The translations under genes were made by a program, and so were the position numbers. Below, one piece after another: positions 45,581-55,335 of a DNA stretch of 64,000 bases. Origin of the DNA: Metabacillus sediminilitoris (GTDB lineage Bacteria > Bacillota > Bacilli > Bacillales > Bacillaceae). Numbering within the stretch: the stretch's first letter is position 1; the number at the start of each line of letters is the position of its first letter. The stretch lies in contig NZ_CP046266.1 of assembly GCF_009720625.1 (NCBI RefSeq), positions 1,187,501-1,251,500 on the forward strand. The letters are read 5' to 3'. Below the pieces are notes generated by a model. The model made no database searches and was not told where the DNA came from. It saw nothing but the letters and a program-made list of their open reading frames with translations.

Positions 45581-46981
45581 ATGATAAAAGAATATGATGT
45601 TGTCATCATTGGTGGCGGTACAGGCGGATATGTTGCTGCTATTCGTGCATCTCAATTAGGTTTAAAAGCTGCAGTAGTTGAAAAGGGGAAGCTCGGTGGA
45701 ACATGCCTTCATGCCGGTTGTATTCCTAGCAAAGCATTATTAAGAAGTGCTGAAGTATATACTACTACAAAAAATGCAGAAGAGTTTGGTGTCATTGCCC
45801 CTGAAGTTGGACTGGATTTCTTAAAAGTACAGAAACGGAAAGAAGAAATTACGACTCGATTATTTAAAGGTGTTCAACATTTAATGAAAAAAGGCAAAAT
45901 TGATGTTTATGAGGGGAAAGGAAGTATTTTAGAGTCAAGAGATGTTTTAGTAGAAATGAACAACGAAGAACGGGAAATCATTCTAAACTCTCGAAATATT
46001 TTAATCGCAACAGGATCTCGTCCAAGAACACTCCCCGGTCTAGAAGCGGATGGACAATATGTGATGACATCTGATGAAGCATTGCAAATGGAAGAGCTGC
46101 CAAATTCTATTATCATTGTTGGCGGCGGTGTTATTGGAATCGAATGGGCATCGATGCTCGTTGACTTCGGATTAGAAGTAACCGTGATTGAATATGCAGA
46201 TCACATATTACCGACAGAAGATAAAGATGTTTCAAAGGAACTACAGCGTTTAATGAAGAAAAAAGGCGTCAAAATCGTAACAGGGGCAAAGGTGCTTCCA
46301 GAAACGTTAGAAAAAGGTGAGGGTGTTTCAATTAAGGCGGAGCATAAAGGGAAAGAAACGCTATTTACTGCAGATAAATTATTAGTATCCGTCGGGCGAT
46401 TGCCAAATGTGGAAGGAATTGGAATTGGAAATACTACGATTGAAATGGAGCGCGGTTTTATTCAAACAAATGAGTACTACCAAACAAATGAACTAAACAT
46501 TTATGCAATCGGTGATGTAATTGGCGGATTGCAGCTTGCTCATGTTGCCTCACATGAAGGAATCATCGCAATTGAACATATGACAGGCGAAAATCCTTCA
46601 CCACTTGATTCGACTCTTGTTTCAAAATGTGTATACAGCAGACCGGAAGTAGCGAGTGTAGGATTAACCGAGGATGAGGCAAAGGAGAAAGGCTATCGAG
46701 TAAAGACAGGGAAATTCTCCTTCCGTGCAATAGGAAAGGCTCTTGTTTTTGGTGAATCAGATGGTTTTGTCAAACTTGTTGTTGAAGAAGAGTCTAATAA
46801 GCTATTAGGAGCGCATATGGTTGGGCCGCACGTAACTGATATGATTACAGAAGCAGGTATTGCTCGAGTATTGAATGCAACAGCCATGGATATTGCCCAT
46901 ACGATTCATCCCCATCCAACATTAGCTGAAGCGATTGGTGAAGCAGCATTAGCAGTAGATGGTAAGGAGATTCATGCTTAG
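45581..46981 (+). CDS. lpdA: Dihydrolipoyl dehydrogenase
   Basis: A 466-residue FAD enzyme, the L protein that re-oxidises dihydrolipoyl-GcvH with NAD. The FAD-binding GGGTGGYVAAIRASQLG, the redox pair Cys42/Cys47 (GGTCLHAGCIPSK), the NAD-binding GGGVIGIEWASMLVDFG and the C-terminal HPHPTLAEA with the catalytic His are all present. Bacilli also have Lpd enzymes in the 2-oxo-acid dehydrogenase operons. The location here, after gcv and lipA, points to a version dedicated to glycine cleavage. Confidence 0.95.
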   Translation: MIKEYDVVIIGGGTGGYVAAIRASQLGLKAAVVEKGKLGGTCLHAGCIPSKALLRSAEVYTTTKNAEEFGVIAPEVGLDFLKVQKRKEEITTRLFKGVQHLMKKGKIDVYEGKGSILESRDVLVEMNNEEREIILNSRNILIATGSRPRTLPGLEADGQYVMTSDEALQMEELPNSIIIVGGGVIGIEWASMLVDFGLEVTVIEYADHILPTEDKDVSKELQRLMKKKGVKIVTGAKVLPETLEKGEGVSIKAEHKGKETLFTADKLLVSVGRLPNVEGIGIGNTTIEMERGFIQTNEYYQTNELNIYAIGDVIGGLQLAHVASHEGIIAIEHMTGENPSPLDSTLVSKCVYSRPEVASVGLTEDEAKEKGYRVKTGKFSFRAIGKALVFGESDGFVKLVVEEESNKLLGAHMVGPHVTDMITEAGIARVLNATAMDIAHTIHPHPTLAEAIGEAALAVDGKEIHA

Positions 46982-47137
46982 AGCTAAGGAAATCGTGCAA
47001 TAGTATTGTTCTAATGAAAACGCGACTTATGATGAACGTTTTAAATAAATTGTGTTGATACATTCTATTCTGTTATTTTGAAGGCACTTCTCTTTTTAAA
47101 CATTTTAAGATCAAATTTAAAGAATGGGGGAAGGGTA

Positions 47138-48007
47138 TTGAATACAACAGTAAATCATAACCTAGCCAAATTATTAATTTCTTGTCCAGAAAAGCCTGGT
47201 ATTATCTCGACTGTAACTAACTTTTTATTAGAACATAAAGCGAATATTGTACATTTTGATCAACATACAACCGATCCACAAGCAGGTAAATTCTTTATGC
47301 GTATCGAGTTTGATTTGGAAGATTTCGATTCTTCATTTGAAAAACTTGAACAAGATCTACATGTGTTGGCCCAGAATTATGCTTTAGATTGGACGTTGAG
47401 CAGCAAAAAACAGATGAAGCGAATGGCCATCTTTGTTTCTAAAGCGGATCATGCTCTTATGGAACTGATTTGGCGATGGAAATCCAAGGAAATTGAAGTG
47501 GAAATTCCCATGGTGATCAGTAATCATGCTGATTTAAAAGAAGTAGTTGAGGGTTATGGCATCCCTTATTATCATATCCCAATGATTAAAGAAAAGAAAG
47601 AAGACGCTGAACAAAAGGCATTAGAACTATTGGAAGGGAAAGTAGACTTTATTGTCCTGGCAAGATATATGCAAATTCTTTCCCCTAATTTTATTTCCAA
47701 GTTTCCAAATCAAATTATTAACATCCATCATTCTTTCTTACCAGCATTTGTTGGAGCAAATCCTTATGTGAGAGCGTTTAACCGCGGAGTGAAGTTAATT
47801 GGAGCAACTGCACACTATGTAACCAATGATCTTGATGAAGGACCCATTATTGAACAAGATGTACAGCGGATAAATCATCGCTATACAGCAGAAGATTTAA
47901 AAATTGCCGGACGTCATGTGGAAAGAAGAGTTCTTGCCGAAGCCGTTTCCTGGCATGTTGAAGATAAAGTAATTGTTCATGGTAATAAAACGATTGTTTT
48001 TGCATGA
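47138..48007 (+). CDS. purU: Formyltetrahydrofolate deformylase
   Basis: A 289-residue enzyme that hydrolyses 10-formyl-THF to formate and THF. An N-terminal ACT domain (LLISCPEKPGIISTVTNFLL) is followed by a formyl-transferase fold with MAIFVSKADHALMEL, VISNHAD, INIHHSFLPAF and GATAHYVTNDLDEGPIIEQD carrying the catalytic His and Asp. The start is a TTG behind GGGGGAAGGG, and an upstream in-frame TTG lacks such a site. In this context PurU would return THF and dispose of excess one-carbon units produced by glycine cleavage. Confidence 0.92.
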   Translation: MNTTVNHNLAKLLISCPEKPGIISTVTNFLLEHKANIVHFDQHTTDPQAGKFFMRIEFDLEDFDSSFEKLEQDLHVLAQNYALDWTLSSKKQMKRMAIFVSKADHALMELIWRWKSKEIEVEIPMVISNHADLKEVVEGYGIPYYHIPMIKEKKEDAEQKALELLEGKVDFIVLARYMQILSPNFISKFPNQIINIHHSFLPAFVGANPYVRAFNRGVKLIGATAHYVTNDLDEGPIIEQDVQRINHRYTAEDLKIAGRHVERRVLAEAVSWHVEDKVIVHGNKTIVFA

Positions 48008-48207
48008 GTTGATTTCATTACGAAGTTTCTCGTGCAAGACTATCTTTTCCTTAAAAGCAGTCAAGCACTGTCTCAAAAGTCAAGGCTGCTTTTCATGGTT
48101 CACCTGTTTGAATGATCATGCGGTATATGATCTAAAGAGATAAGAAAGAGAAATATGAGGGGATTTTCACAACTAAGTTTAAACTAAGATCATAGGAGAT
48201 GAGGTCA

Positions 48208-48396
48208 TTGGCAGGAACTGAGCTTTTATCAGATGTCATTAATATGTCTTTAGCTATTCTTTGGATATTGCTCTTTCTTCAAAATAAACGAAAGCGTACG
48301 GTAAACTTTGTACATATCATACTCCTTGTTTTTGCACTTGTTATATTACCTATTTCACTTTATCAAGTGATCAATAGTTGGTGGTTTATGTAAACA
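48208..48396 (+). CDS. Small two-helix membrane protein
   Basis: A roughly 61-residue protein with two hydrophobic segments (DVINMSLAILWILLFLQ and VHIILLVFALVILPISLYQV) joined by a basic loop NKRKRTVNF. A TTG at 48208 is chosen because AGGAG lies nine bases before it; the ATG at 48199 is too close to that site. It has no recognised family. It follows purU by 200 bases and may be unrelated to glycine metabolism. Confidence 0.5.
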
Positions 48397-48866
48397 GGAT
48401 GATGATGCTTCGTTGTTTATTATCGAAGGTCTTCTCTGCTGTTCATTCAAAGTATCGCACTCTATCTCGTGGGACCCGGATAATTGGAATCATGGTTAAA
48501 ATAATCAAGTGGCAAATGGAAAAAACAACTTTCACTTGAAAGTCCGGTGAAACCATGAGTATTGTGGCGAAAGATTTACCTATCAACTTTTTATTGATTC
48601 TCCTACCCTTATTTTTGGTGAAGATGTTTTAACTCCTAAAATATACAAAGCAATTTGAACAATTAAAGGATTGAAAGATTGCTAATTAATAAAAAACAGA
48701 GCTGACCCAAAAAGACACTTAAAATGACCTTTTGAATCAGTCCTATTTTTTGGTTTTGGTGCAAAAATAACCAAACTAAATATTCCTCTTTAATGTAACA
48801 AACATTTTGGCTCTTTCTTACTTAAATGCTTTACACTAAAAGATACAAAAGCAAGGAGGAAGAAAA
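48397..48866. other. Gene-free stretch before the OsmC gene
   Basis: Only short frames with stops. AT-rich from 48640. A promoter for the OsmC-like gene is expected near 48790-48850, but no strong consensus pair stands out. Confidence 0.35.
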
Positions 48867-49319
48867 ATGGCAGAACATAGTTTTCATTTGAAAGCAACCT
48901 GGCCCGGATTACGTAATGATGTTGGAGAAATTGAAACTGGCAATTTAATAACAAAAATCTCTATCCCACCGGAAATGGATGGTCCCGGAATAGGGACCAA
49001 TCCCGACGAAATGCTTCTTGGCGCAGCAGCAACCTGTTATATTATTACTCTAGCTGCTATGATGGAGCGCAGTCAATTGGATAAGGCCGGTTTAACAATG
49101 ACGTCAGAAGGAATTGTTGATGTAACCAAAGGCATCATTACGTATAAGAAAATTATCCATCGTCCTGAAATTGTATTGAAACAAAATGCCTCCGACCGAG
49201 ACAAAAGATTGGTATATATACTTGCTGAGAAAGCAGAAAACTCCTGTATGATTAGTCGGGCAATTCGAGGTAATGTAGAAATTCAATTACAAACAACTGT
49301 TAAAATAGTTTCTGAATAA
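48867..49319 (+). CDS. OsmC/Ohr-family peroxiredoxin-like protein
   Basis: A 150-residue protein of the OsmC/Ohr family, which reduces organic peroxides. The two catalytic cysteines are Cys57 (GAAATCYIITL) and Cys127 (AENSCMISRAI), and the N-terminal NPDEMLLGA box is conserved. It differs from classical Ohr in the first strands (FHLKATWPGLRNDVGEIETG) and fits the YhfA/SACOL1771-like branch. AAGGAGGAAG precedes the ATG. It is a single gene that converges on the minus-strand ykvI. Reductant and peroxide specificity cannot be inferred. Confidence 0.85.
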   Translation: MAEHSFHLKATWPGLRNDVGEIETGNLITKISIPPEMDGPGIGTNPDEMLLGAAATCYIITLAAMMERSQLDKAGLTMTSEGIVDVTKGIITYKKIIHRPEIVLKQNASDRDKRLVYILAEKAENSCMISRAIRGNVEIQLQTTVKIVSE

Positions 49320-49394
49320 TCAATAAGTAAGATTAAAGGTCTCCCGCTAGGTTTTAAACAACTACTATATTGCTGTTATCAATAAAAGTTAAAA

Positions 49395-50459
49395 TTAATT
49401 TTCTATATACAAATTTTCCTTATCCTGTTTCTTAATAATATATGGGGCAATAACTAAAGTAACGATTAAGATGATACCAAGGTAACCGATCAATGGGTGA
49501 AAATAACTGATTAGGTCGGTAAATCCTGCATAACTTGCCACATATCCGACAACCATAGTGTTGATAAAGATTATTTTAAATTTCTTTGTTTCTGACTCTG
49601 CAAAACGAGCTGTAAACGAAAAGAACATTCCAATAGCGGTGTTGTAGATCATCCCAAATATAACTAATGACATCAAAATGCCTAGTATAGGTGATAAATG
49701 ACTACCAATCCCTAACATAGGCATGTCTAAGGCACCAACTTCTTTGATTTTAGAAAATATAGATAAATGGATTAATATAATAAGTATTCCTAAAACAAGT
49801 CCACCAACTAATCCACCTGTTGCAGCTGTTTTGGGACTTTTTTCAGTTCCGCCCATTACAATTGACATCGAAGCTCCTACAGCAACGTTAAATGAAACGT
49901 AATTAATACTGGAAATAAACCAGTTTGGCAGTGTAGTAGGTGTTGTTTGTGCTGCTTGGTTAAGTTCTACAAATGTTCCATCTATAGTTACTAAACTATA
50001 AATGGATATTAACACAACAATAAATATTAAAAATGGGGTAATGCTTCCAATAATGGAAACGACACGATTTACATTTAATAATCCTGTTAAAATGACTAGT
50101 ATAGTCATAAGAGTGGAACCAACAAAGTAAGGGAATCCAAACTGTTGATTCAGGTTAGAACCTGCACCGGCAATCATGACAACTCCTACCCCAAATAATG
50201 TAAAGATAAGAATATAGTCAATAACTTTTCCAAGGTATCGTCCACTAAGTCTGTATATAACTTCTTTATGTGATGTTGTTTTTGTGTGACTACCCAGCCA
50301 CATGCCAATATATGAAAAAAGAACTGTTGCCGTAATCGCTCCCAAAATACCCATTAATCCAAAACTAGTAAAGTATTGCAGTACTTCTTGTCCAGAGGCG
50401 AATCCAGCACCTACAATTACTCCTATAAAGGCACTTCCGATTCTTAAAATATCTATCAC
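49395..50459 (-). CDS. ykvI: YkvI-family membrane transporter
   Basis: A 354-residue membrane protein with ten to eleven helices. The GTG start (VIDILRIGSAFIGVIVGAGF) is preferred because GAAGGAGAG sits just before it; a longer frame from an upstream ATG reads through that site. Conserved stretches ASGQEVLQYFTSFG, MIAGAGSNLNQQFG and NYVSFNVAVGASMSIVMGG match Bacillus YkvI, an uncharacterised carrier with LeuT-like organisation. The first helix has the unwound GAGFASGQE pattern typical of sodium-coupled amino acid carriers. The substrate is unknown. Confidence 0.82.
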   Translation of the reverse strand: MIDILRIGSAFIGVIVGAGFASGQEVLQYFTSFGLMGILGAITATVLFSYIGMWLGSHTKTTSHKEVIYRLSGRYLGKVIDYILIFTLFGVGVVMIAGAGSNLNQQFGFPYFVGSTLMTILVILTGLLNVNRVVSIIGSITPFLIFIVVLISIYSLVTIDGTFVELNQAAQTTPTTLPNWFISSINYVSFNVAVGASMSIVMGGTEKSPKTAATGGLVGGLVLGILIILIHLSIFSKIKEVGALDMPMLGIGSHLSPILGILMSLVIFGMIYNTAIGMFFSFTARFAESETKKFKIIFINTMVVGYVASYAGFTDLISYFHPLIGYLGIILIVTLVIAPYIIKKQDKENLYIEN

Positions 50460-50599
50460 TTTTATCTCTCCTTCTAAATTCATAGAGTCTGATTGTAAGA
50501 ACAAAAATGGAAGTATTTATTATGCCATTATTCATTTTATTTAAAAGAATAGAAAATTCGTTATGAAGATTAAAAGGAGATTGTTCTTATTCCAATAAG

Positions 50600-51475
50600 T
50601 TGTTAGATATACACCAAAAAGTTGTTGTTGTTTTACAAGAATTAAACACTGATTATTCGAAGACCATCAAAGCAGGAATAGAAAAAGGATTTGATGATTT
50701 TAATATAGATGGGAAAGTAATTGCGCCTGATTCACAATATTCAGTTTCAAAACAAATAGTTATGTTGAAAGATGTTCTGAAACAAAATCCAGATGCACTA
50801 ATCGTCACTTCAATTCAACCATCTGCTACTATTCCCATATTCAAGGAGTATCAAAAAAGATGTATACCGGTAATAATGTTGAATCAAGATGCTCGATGGA
50901 AGGATCAAACTACTTTTATTGGGACAGATCATCTTAGATTAGGAAAAAAAGCAGGAGCAATATTATCTTCAATACTGTATCCAGGGGATCAAGTATTGTT
51001 TATTGTCGATTCAAAAACTAATTCCGTTGTGAATGACCGGATTAAGGGAGCAAAAGAGGTTTTAGAAAGTGTGGAAATTGAGATTGTCATAGAACAGCTA
51101 GGATATGACAAATCTGTGAATTTGAAATCAGAAATGAGTAACATATTGCAAACTTATCCTGATATTAAAGGGGTGTTTGCTACAAATGACATCCTAGCTT
51201 TAGATGCACTGAAAGCAATAGAGGAAGAAGAATTAAAGATTCCTGTCATTGGATCGGACGGTACTAAAGGAATGCTGAAAGCTGTTGAAGAGGAGAAGTT
51301 AAGTATTACCTTAGCCCAGAATCCTTATGATATGGGGTACTTAAGTGTAGAGCAAGCATTAAAAGCAATTAAGGGAGAACATGTAGACAAAAGGATTGAT
51401 AGTGGCGTTGATATCGTTACAAAAGATAATGCAAAAACGAGAATGGATTTTTTAACAAAAAATGTATTTAAATGA
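50600..51475 (+). CDS. Sugar-binding protein domain without signal peptide
   Basis: A 291-residue periplasmic-binding-protein-like protein of the ribose/galactose type: VVVVLQELNTDYSKTIKAGI opens the first lobe, then ALIVTSIQPSATIP, DIKGVFATNDILALDAL and IPVIGSDGTKGML, ending AQNPYDMGYLSVEQALKAI. Normal members are exported lipoproteins. Here translation appears to begin with TTG at 50600 directly at the first beta strand, with no signal peptide and a poorly spaced ribosome site. It may be a 5'-truncated gene, or a cytoplasmic sensor. A decayed paralogue lies at 4376-4690. No ABC transporter genes are adjacent. Confidence 0.65.
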   Translation: MLDIHQKVVVVLQELNTDYSKTIKAGIEKGFDDFNIDGKVIAPDSQYSVSKQIVMLKDVLKQNPDALIVTSIQPSATIPIFKEYQKRCIPVIMLNQDARWKDQTTFIGTDHLRLGKKAGAILSSILYPGDQVLFIVDSKTNSVVNDRIKGAKEVLESVEIEIVIEQLGYDKSVNLKSEMSNILQTYPDIKGVFATNDILALDALKAIEEEELKIPVIGSDGTKGMLKAVEEEKLSITLAQNPYDMGYLSVEQALKAIKGEHVDKRIDSGVDIVTKDNAKTRMDFLTKNVFK

Positions 51476-51731
51476 ATATAGGAAATTAACATTTTTATTG
51501 TCTATAAAAGTCTAAAGATAATTTATGAACGTAATAGTTTTTATAATTTAATCCTTATTTTCATCTTATTTTGAGTTTTTAGACTATATTCAAAGAAAGG
51601 GATTGTAACGAATCATCATTAATTGTAATATATTATTAAATAGTATAACATATTTATATGAATATTGGATAAATAGTATAACATAATAACTCTATGAAAC
51701 AATTAAGAGGGAAAGGAATAGGAGGTCGGAT
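51476..51731. other. Promoter region of yqfL-ppdK
   Basis: Very AT-rich. A direct repeat AATAGTATAACATA occurs twice (51639 and 51671), 32 bases apart. It may be a regulatory repeat or a tandem duplication. Confidence 0.4.
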
Positions 51732-52553
51732 GTGAATAAGAAGGAAATTGTTTATGTAGTATCTGATTCGGTTGGCGAAACAGCTGAGCTGATGGTAAAA
51801 GCAGTTGCATCACAATTTGGGGAAAATGTTGAAATCAAACATATTTCCTATGTAGAGGATATTAAAGATCTTAATAATGTCATTACTGCCGCTAAATATA
51901 ATAACTCAATCATTGCCTATACGATCGTCATACCGTCTTTAAAGCAATTTCTTGACCAGCGGGCAGGGGAAGCAGGAATAATGGCGATTGATTTAATGAA
52001 TCCGCTTATGGAAGCATTTATACAAAAATTTAATACGGATCCTGTCAGGCAGCCAAGGCTTATGAGGAAATTAGATGATAACTATTTCCGCAGAGTTGAA
52101 GCGGTTGAGTTCGCAGTAAAATATGATGACGGACAAGATGTAAGAGGGTTAAAACATGCAGATATTGTATTAATTGGAGTTTCTAGAACATCAAAGACAC
52201 CGCTTTCTATGTATTTGGCCCATAAACGATTTAAGGTGGCAAATGTACCTTTAGTACCTGAAATCGCACCTCCTGATGAACTTTTCGATATTCCCAAAAA
52301 TAAATGTGTTGGTTTAATCATAACACCAGACAAACTGAATGAAATTCGCATGGAGCGATTAAAAAATTTAGGGTTAACAACCCAAGCGAATTATGCGAAT
52401 TTGGATCGAATCCTTAAAGAATTAGAATATGCTGAGAAAATTATGAAACGAATAGGTTGTCCGGTCATTAATGTTTCAAATAAAGCGATAGAAGAGACGG
52501 CTGATTTAATACTAGCAATGTTAAAAAAGAGAGGAGCAGTATTACATGGTTAA
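51732..52553 (+). CDS. yqfL: PPDK regulatory kinase/phosphorylase
   Basis: A 273-residue DUF299 protein (PSRP), the bifunctional enzyme that inactivates pyruvate phosphate dikinase by ADP-dependent threonine phosphorylation and reactivates it by phosphorolysis. The nucleotide-binding loop GVSRTSKTPLSMYLAHK is conserved, as are YVVSDSVGETAELMVKAV at the N-terminus and RIGCPVINVSNKAIEETA near the end. The start is GTG behind AGGAGG. It overlaps ppdK by eight bases, so regulator and target are made together. Confidence 0.93.
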   Translation: MNKKEIVYVVSDSVGETAELMVKAVASQFGENVEIKHISYVEDIKDLNNVITAAKYNNSIIAYTIVIPSLKQFLDQRAGEAGIMAIDLMNPLMEAFIQKFNTDPVRQPRLMRKLDDNYFRRVEAVEFAVKYDDGQDVRGLKHADIVLIGVSRTSKTPLSMYLAHKRFKVANVPLVPEIAPPDELFDIPKNKCVGLIITPDKLNEIRMERLKNLGLTTQANYANLDRILKELEYAEKIMKRIGCPVINVSNKAIEETADLILAMLKKRGAVLHG

Positions 52554-55221
52554 ATTTGTTTATATGTTTGATGAGGGGAACAGCCAAAAAAAGGAACTTT
52601 TAGGAGGTAAGGGGGCTAACTTAGCAGAAATGACCCGAATTGGGTTACCCGTTCCTTATGGTTTTACGATAACAACAGAGACCTGTAACACATATTATGA
52701 TGCTGGAAAATCGATTTCAACAGAGATCGAATTTCAGGTTTTAGAAGCCCTTAACATTCTTGAAGAAAAAACAGGTAAAAGACTTGGAGATCCATCAAAT
52801 CCGCTGCTTGTTTCCGTCCGTTCCGGTGCAGTACATTCGATGCCGGGAATGATGGATACAGTTTTAAACCTTGGAATGAATGATGACACTGTGGAGGGGC
52901 TCGCAAAGCTTACAAAAAATCCACGTTTTGCATATGACTCTTATCGCAGGTTCATACAAATGTTTAGTGATGTTGTCCTTCATGTGGATGGTTTTTATTT
53001 TGAGCAATTTTTAGAGGAAATCAGGGAAGAAAAGGGATATGATTCAGATCCTGAAATGTCTGCAGAAGATTGGCAAGAAGTTATTAAAGGATACAAGGAC
53101 ATTGTTAAAAAGCATGCTAAAAGGACTTTTCCTGAGAATCCAAAGGAGCAGTTATTCCTCTCCATCAGTGCTGTATTTGATTCATGGAACAATCAACGTG
53201 CGATTGTATACCGCCGTCTTCAAAAAATTCCTGGTCATCTTGGGACAGCGGTAAACATTCAAAGCATGGTATTTGGTAATATGGGCAACGATTCTGGTAC
53301 TGGCGTTGCTTTTACACGTAACCCATCTACAGGAGAAGCGAAGCTTTACGGTGAATATTTGATAAATGCTCAGGGAGAGGATGTTGTTGCAGGGATTCGT
53401 ACTCCCGAGCCAATTGCTACCCTTCAAGATGAAATGCCAGAAGTATATCAGCAGTTTTCCCGGACATGCGAACTTCTTGAAAAGCATTATAAAGACATGC
53501 AGGACATTGAGTTTACAATCGAGCGTGGAGAACTTTTTATTCTCCAAACCCGGACGGGTAAAAGAACAGCTCAAGCAGCAATTAGAATAGCGGTTGAATT
53601 AGTAAAAGAACAAATTATTAATAAAAAAGAAGCGATTATGCGTGTAGATCCTGATCAGCTTAACCAGCTGCTTCATCGTCGAATTGATGATTCATATGTA
53701 CGGAAACAGTTGGCTAAAGGTCTGCCAGCTTCGCCTGGAGCAGCAACTGGGCAAGTCGTATTTGATGCAGATGATGCAGAAAGATTAGCAAAAGATGAAT
53801 TAAAGGTTATTCTTGTTCGCCCAGATACGACACCTGACGATATTCATGGAATTGTAGCGGCTGGTGCAACGGTTACTAGCCGTGGAGGAATGACAAGCCA
53901 TGCTGCAGTTGTTGCAAGGGGGATGGGAAAGGCTTGTATATGTGGCTGTGAAGCATTAAAAATTGATTTGAAATCAAAGCAGTTTAAAGTAGGAGATACG
54001 ATCGTTAATCAGGGAGATATTATTACAATTGATGGTTCAACTGGTGAAATCTTCTTAGGTGAGATTCCAATGATCGAGCCACAGCTTTCAGACGAGTTTC
54101 AATTGTTACTTAGCTGGGCTGATGAGGAAAGAAAGCTTGGCGTAAGAGCAAATGCCGACAATCCAGAGGATGCTAAAAAAGCTTTTGAATTTGGAGCTGG
54201 CGGAATCGGATTGTGCCGTACAGAGCATATGTTTATGGATGCGAATCGTATCTCAATTGTTCAGGATATGATCCTTGCTGAAACATATGAGGAGAGAGAA
54301 AGCGCTCTCACTAAGCTATTGCCAATGCAACAAGAGGATTTTGTGGGAATCTTTGAAGCTATGCAAGGGCATCCTGTAACCATTCGTTTATTAGATCCTC
54401 CTCTCCACGAGTTTTTGCCGGATAAGGAAGAACTGCTGGTTGAAGTGACAAAACTACAGATCACAGATCCACATTCGAAAGAATTAAAAGATAAGGAACA
54501 TCTTTTAAGAAAGGTACGTCAATTAGATGAATTTAATCCAATGCTGGGGCATCGTGGCTGCCGACTGGGAATGATTTTTCCAGAAATTTACGTCATGCAG
54601 GCAAAAGCAATCTTTTATGCCATTTCGGAAATGATGGAAAAAGGACTGGACGTAAAACCAGAAATTATGATTCCTTTGGTTGGTCATGTAAATGAGTTAA
54701 AAGAAATGCGTCAATTGGTCATTAATGCTGGGCAGCAAGTTAAGGAAGAAACAGGACAAGAATTTGATTATCTGATAGGTACGATGGTTGAAATTCCGCG
54801 AGCAGCCTTAACAGCTGACCAAATTGCCGGGGAGGCGGACTTTTTCTCCTTTGGAACAAATGATTTAACGCAAACTACATTTGGATTTAGTCGTGATGAT
54901 GCAGAGGGTAAGTTCCTCCAAGCCTATATTGAAAACAAAGTTCTGCCAGAAAACCCATTTGTTTCACTTGATCAAGAAGGTGTAGGCAAACTTGTAGAAA
55001 CCGGCGTAAAACTAGGTAGAGAAACAAAACCAGAGTTAAAAACAGGAATTTGCGGAGAACATGGAGGAGAAAAAAATTCGATACAATTCTGCCATAGAGT
55101 AGGATTGGATTACGTAAGCTGTTCACCATACCGTGTACCTCTTGCACGACTTGCAGCAGCTCAAGCTAATATTAAACATGAACAAAAACAGTTTGTAAAT
55201 GAACTTCAAGCTCAAATATAA
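52546..55221 (+). CDS. ppdK: Pyruvate, phosphate dikinase
   Basis: An 891-residue enzyme that converts pyruvate, ATP and phosphate to PEP, AMP and pyrophosphate, and the reverse. The ATP-grasp N-terminal domain includes KGANLAEMTRIGLPVPYGF and SVRSGAVHSMPGMMDTVLN. The phosphohistidine is His452 in GGMTSHAAVVARGMGKACICG-type sequence, and the PEP/pyruvate barrel ends with catalytic Cys836 in ICGEHGGE. It is full length. With the glycine-to-pyruvate island nearby, gluconeogenic use is plausible. Confidence 0.95.
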   Translation: MVKFVYMFDEGNSQKKELLGGKGANLAEMTRIGLPVPYGFTITTETCNTYYDAGKSISTEIEFQVLEALNILEEKTGKRLGDPSNPLLVSVRSGAVHSMPGMMDTVLNLGMNDDTVEGLAKLTKNPRFAYDSYRRFIQMFSDVVLHVDGFYFEQFLEEIREEKGYDSDPEMSAEDWQEVIKGYKDIVKKHAKRTFPENPKEQLFLSISAVFDSWNNQRAIVYRRLQKIPGHLGTAVNIQSMVFGNMGNDSGTGVAFTRNPSTGEAKLYGEYLINAQGEDVVAGIRTPEPIATLQDEMPEVYQQFSRTCELLEKHYKDMQDIEFTIERGELFILQTRTGKRTAQAAIRIAVELVKEQIINKKEAIMRVDPDQLNQLLHRRIDDSYVRKQLAKGLPASPGAATGQVVFDADDAERLAKDELKVILVRPDTTPDDIHGIVAAGATVTSRGGMTSHAAVVARGMGKACICGCEALKIDLKSKQFKVGDTIVNQGDIITIDGSTGEIFLGEIPMIEPQLSDEFQLLLSWADEERKLGVRANADNPEDAKKAFEFGAGGIGLCRTEHMFMDANRISIVQDMILAETYEERESALTKLLPMQQEDFVGIFEAMQGHPVTIRLLDPPLHEFLPDKEELLVEVTKLQITDPHSKELKDKEHLLRKVRQLDEFNPMLGHRGCRLGMIFPEIYVMQAKAIFYAISEMMEKGLDVKPEIMIPLVGHVNELKEMRQLVINAGQQVKEETGQEFDYLIGTMVEIPRAALTADQIAGEADFFSFGTNDLTQTTFGFSRDDAEGKFLQAYIENKVLPENPFVSLDQEGVGKLVETGVKLGRETKPELKTGICGEHGGEKNSIQFCHRVGLDYVSCSPYRVPLARLAAAQANIKHEQKQFVNELQAQI

Positions 55222-55288
55222 AAATGATGACGGGGCAAGCATTTTTAAAGGGTTCTGTTTTAAGGTCAATATAGTTAAATGACATTGA

Positions 55289-55335
55289 AAATGGCGTGTA
55301 AACTGGTAACAGTTTTAGCACGTCATTTTTTTATA
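55289..55335 (+). terminator. Terminator of yqfL-ppdK
   Basis: AATGGCGTGTAAACTG pairs imperfectly with CAGTTTTAGCACGTCATT, followed by TTTTTT. From here to 55596 no gene is seen. Confidence 0.7.

Noticed and set aside
48397..48866. Possible small RNA or riboswitch before the OsmC gene
   Set aside because: No stable conserved structure and no recognised aptamer motif.
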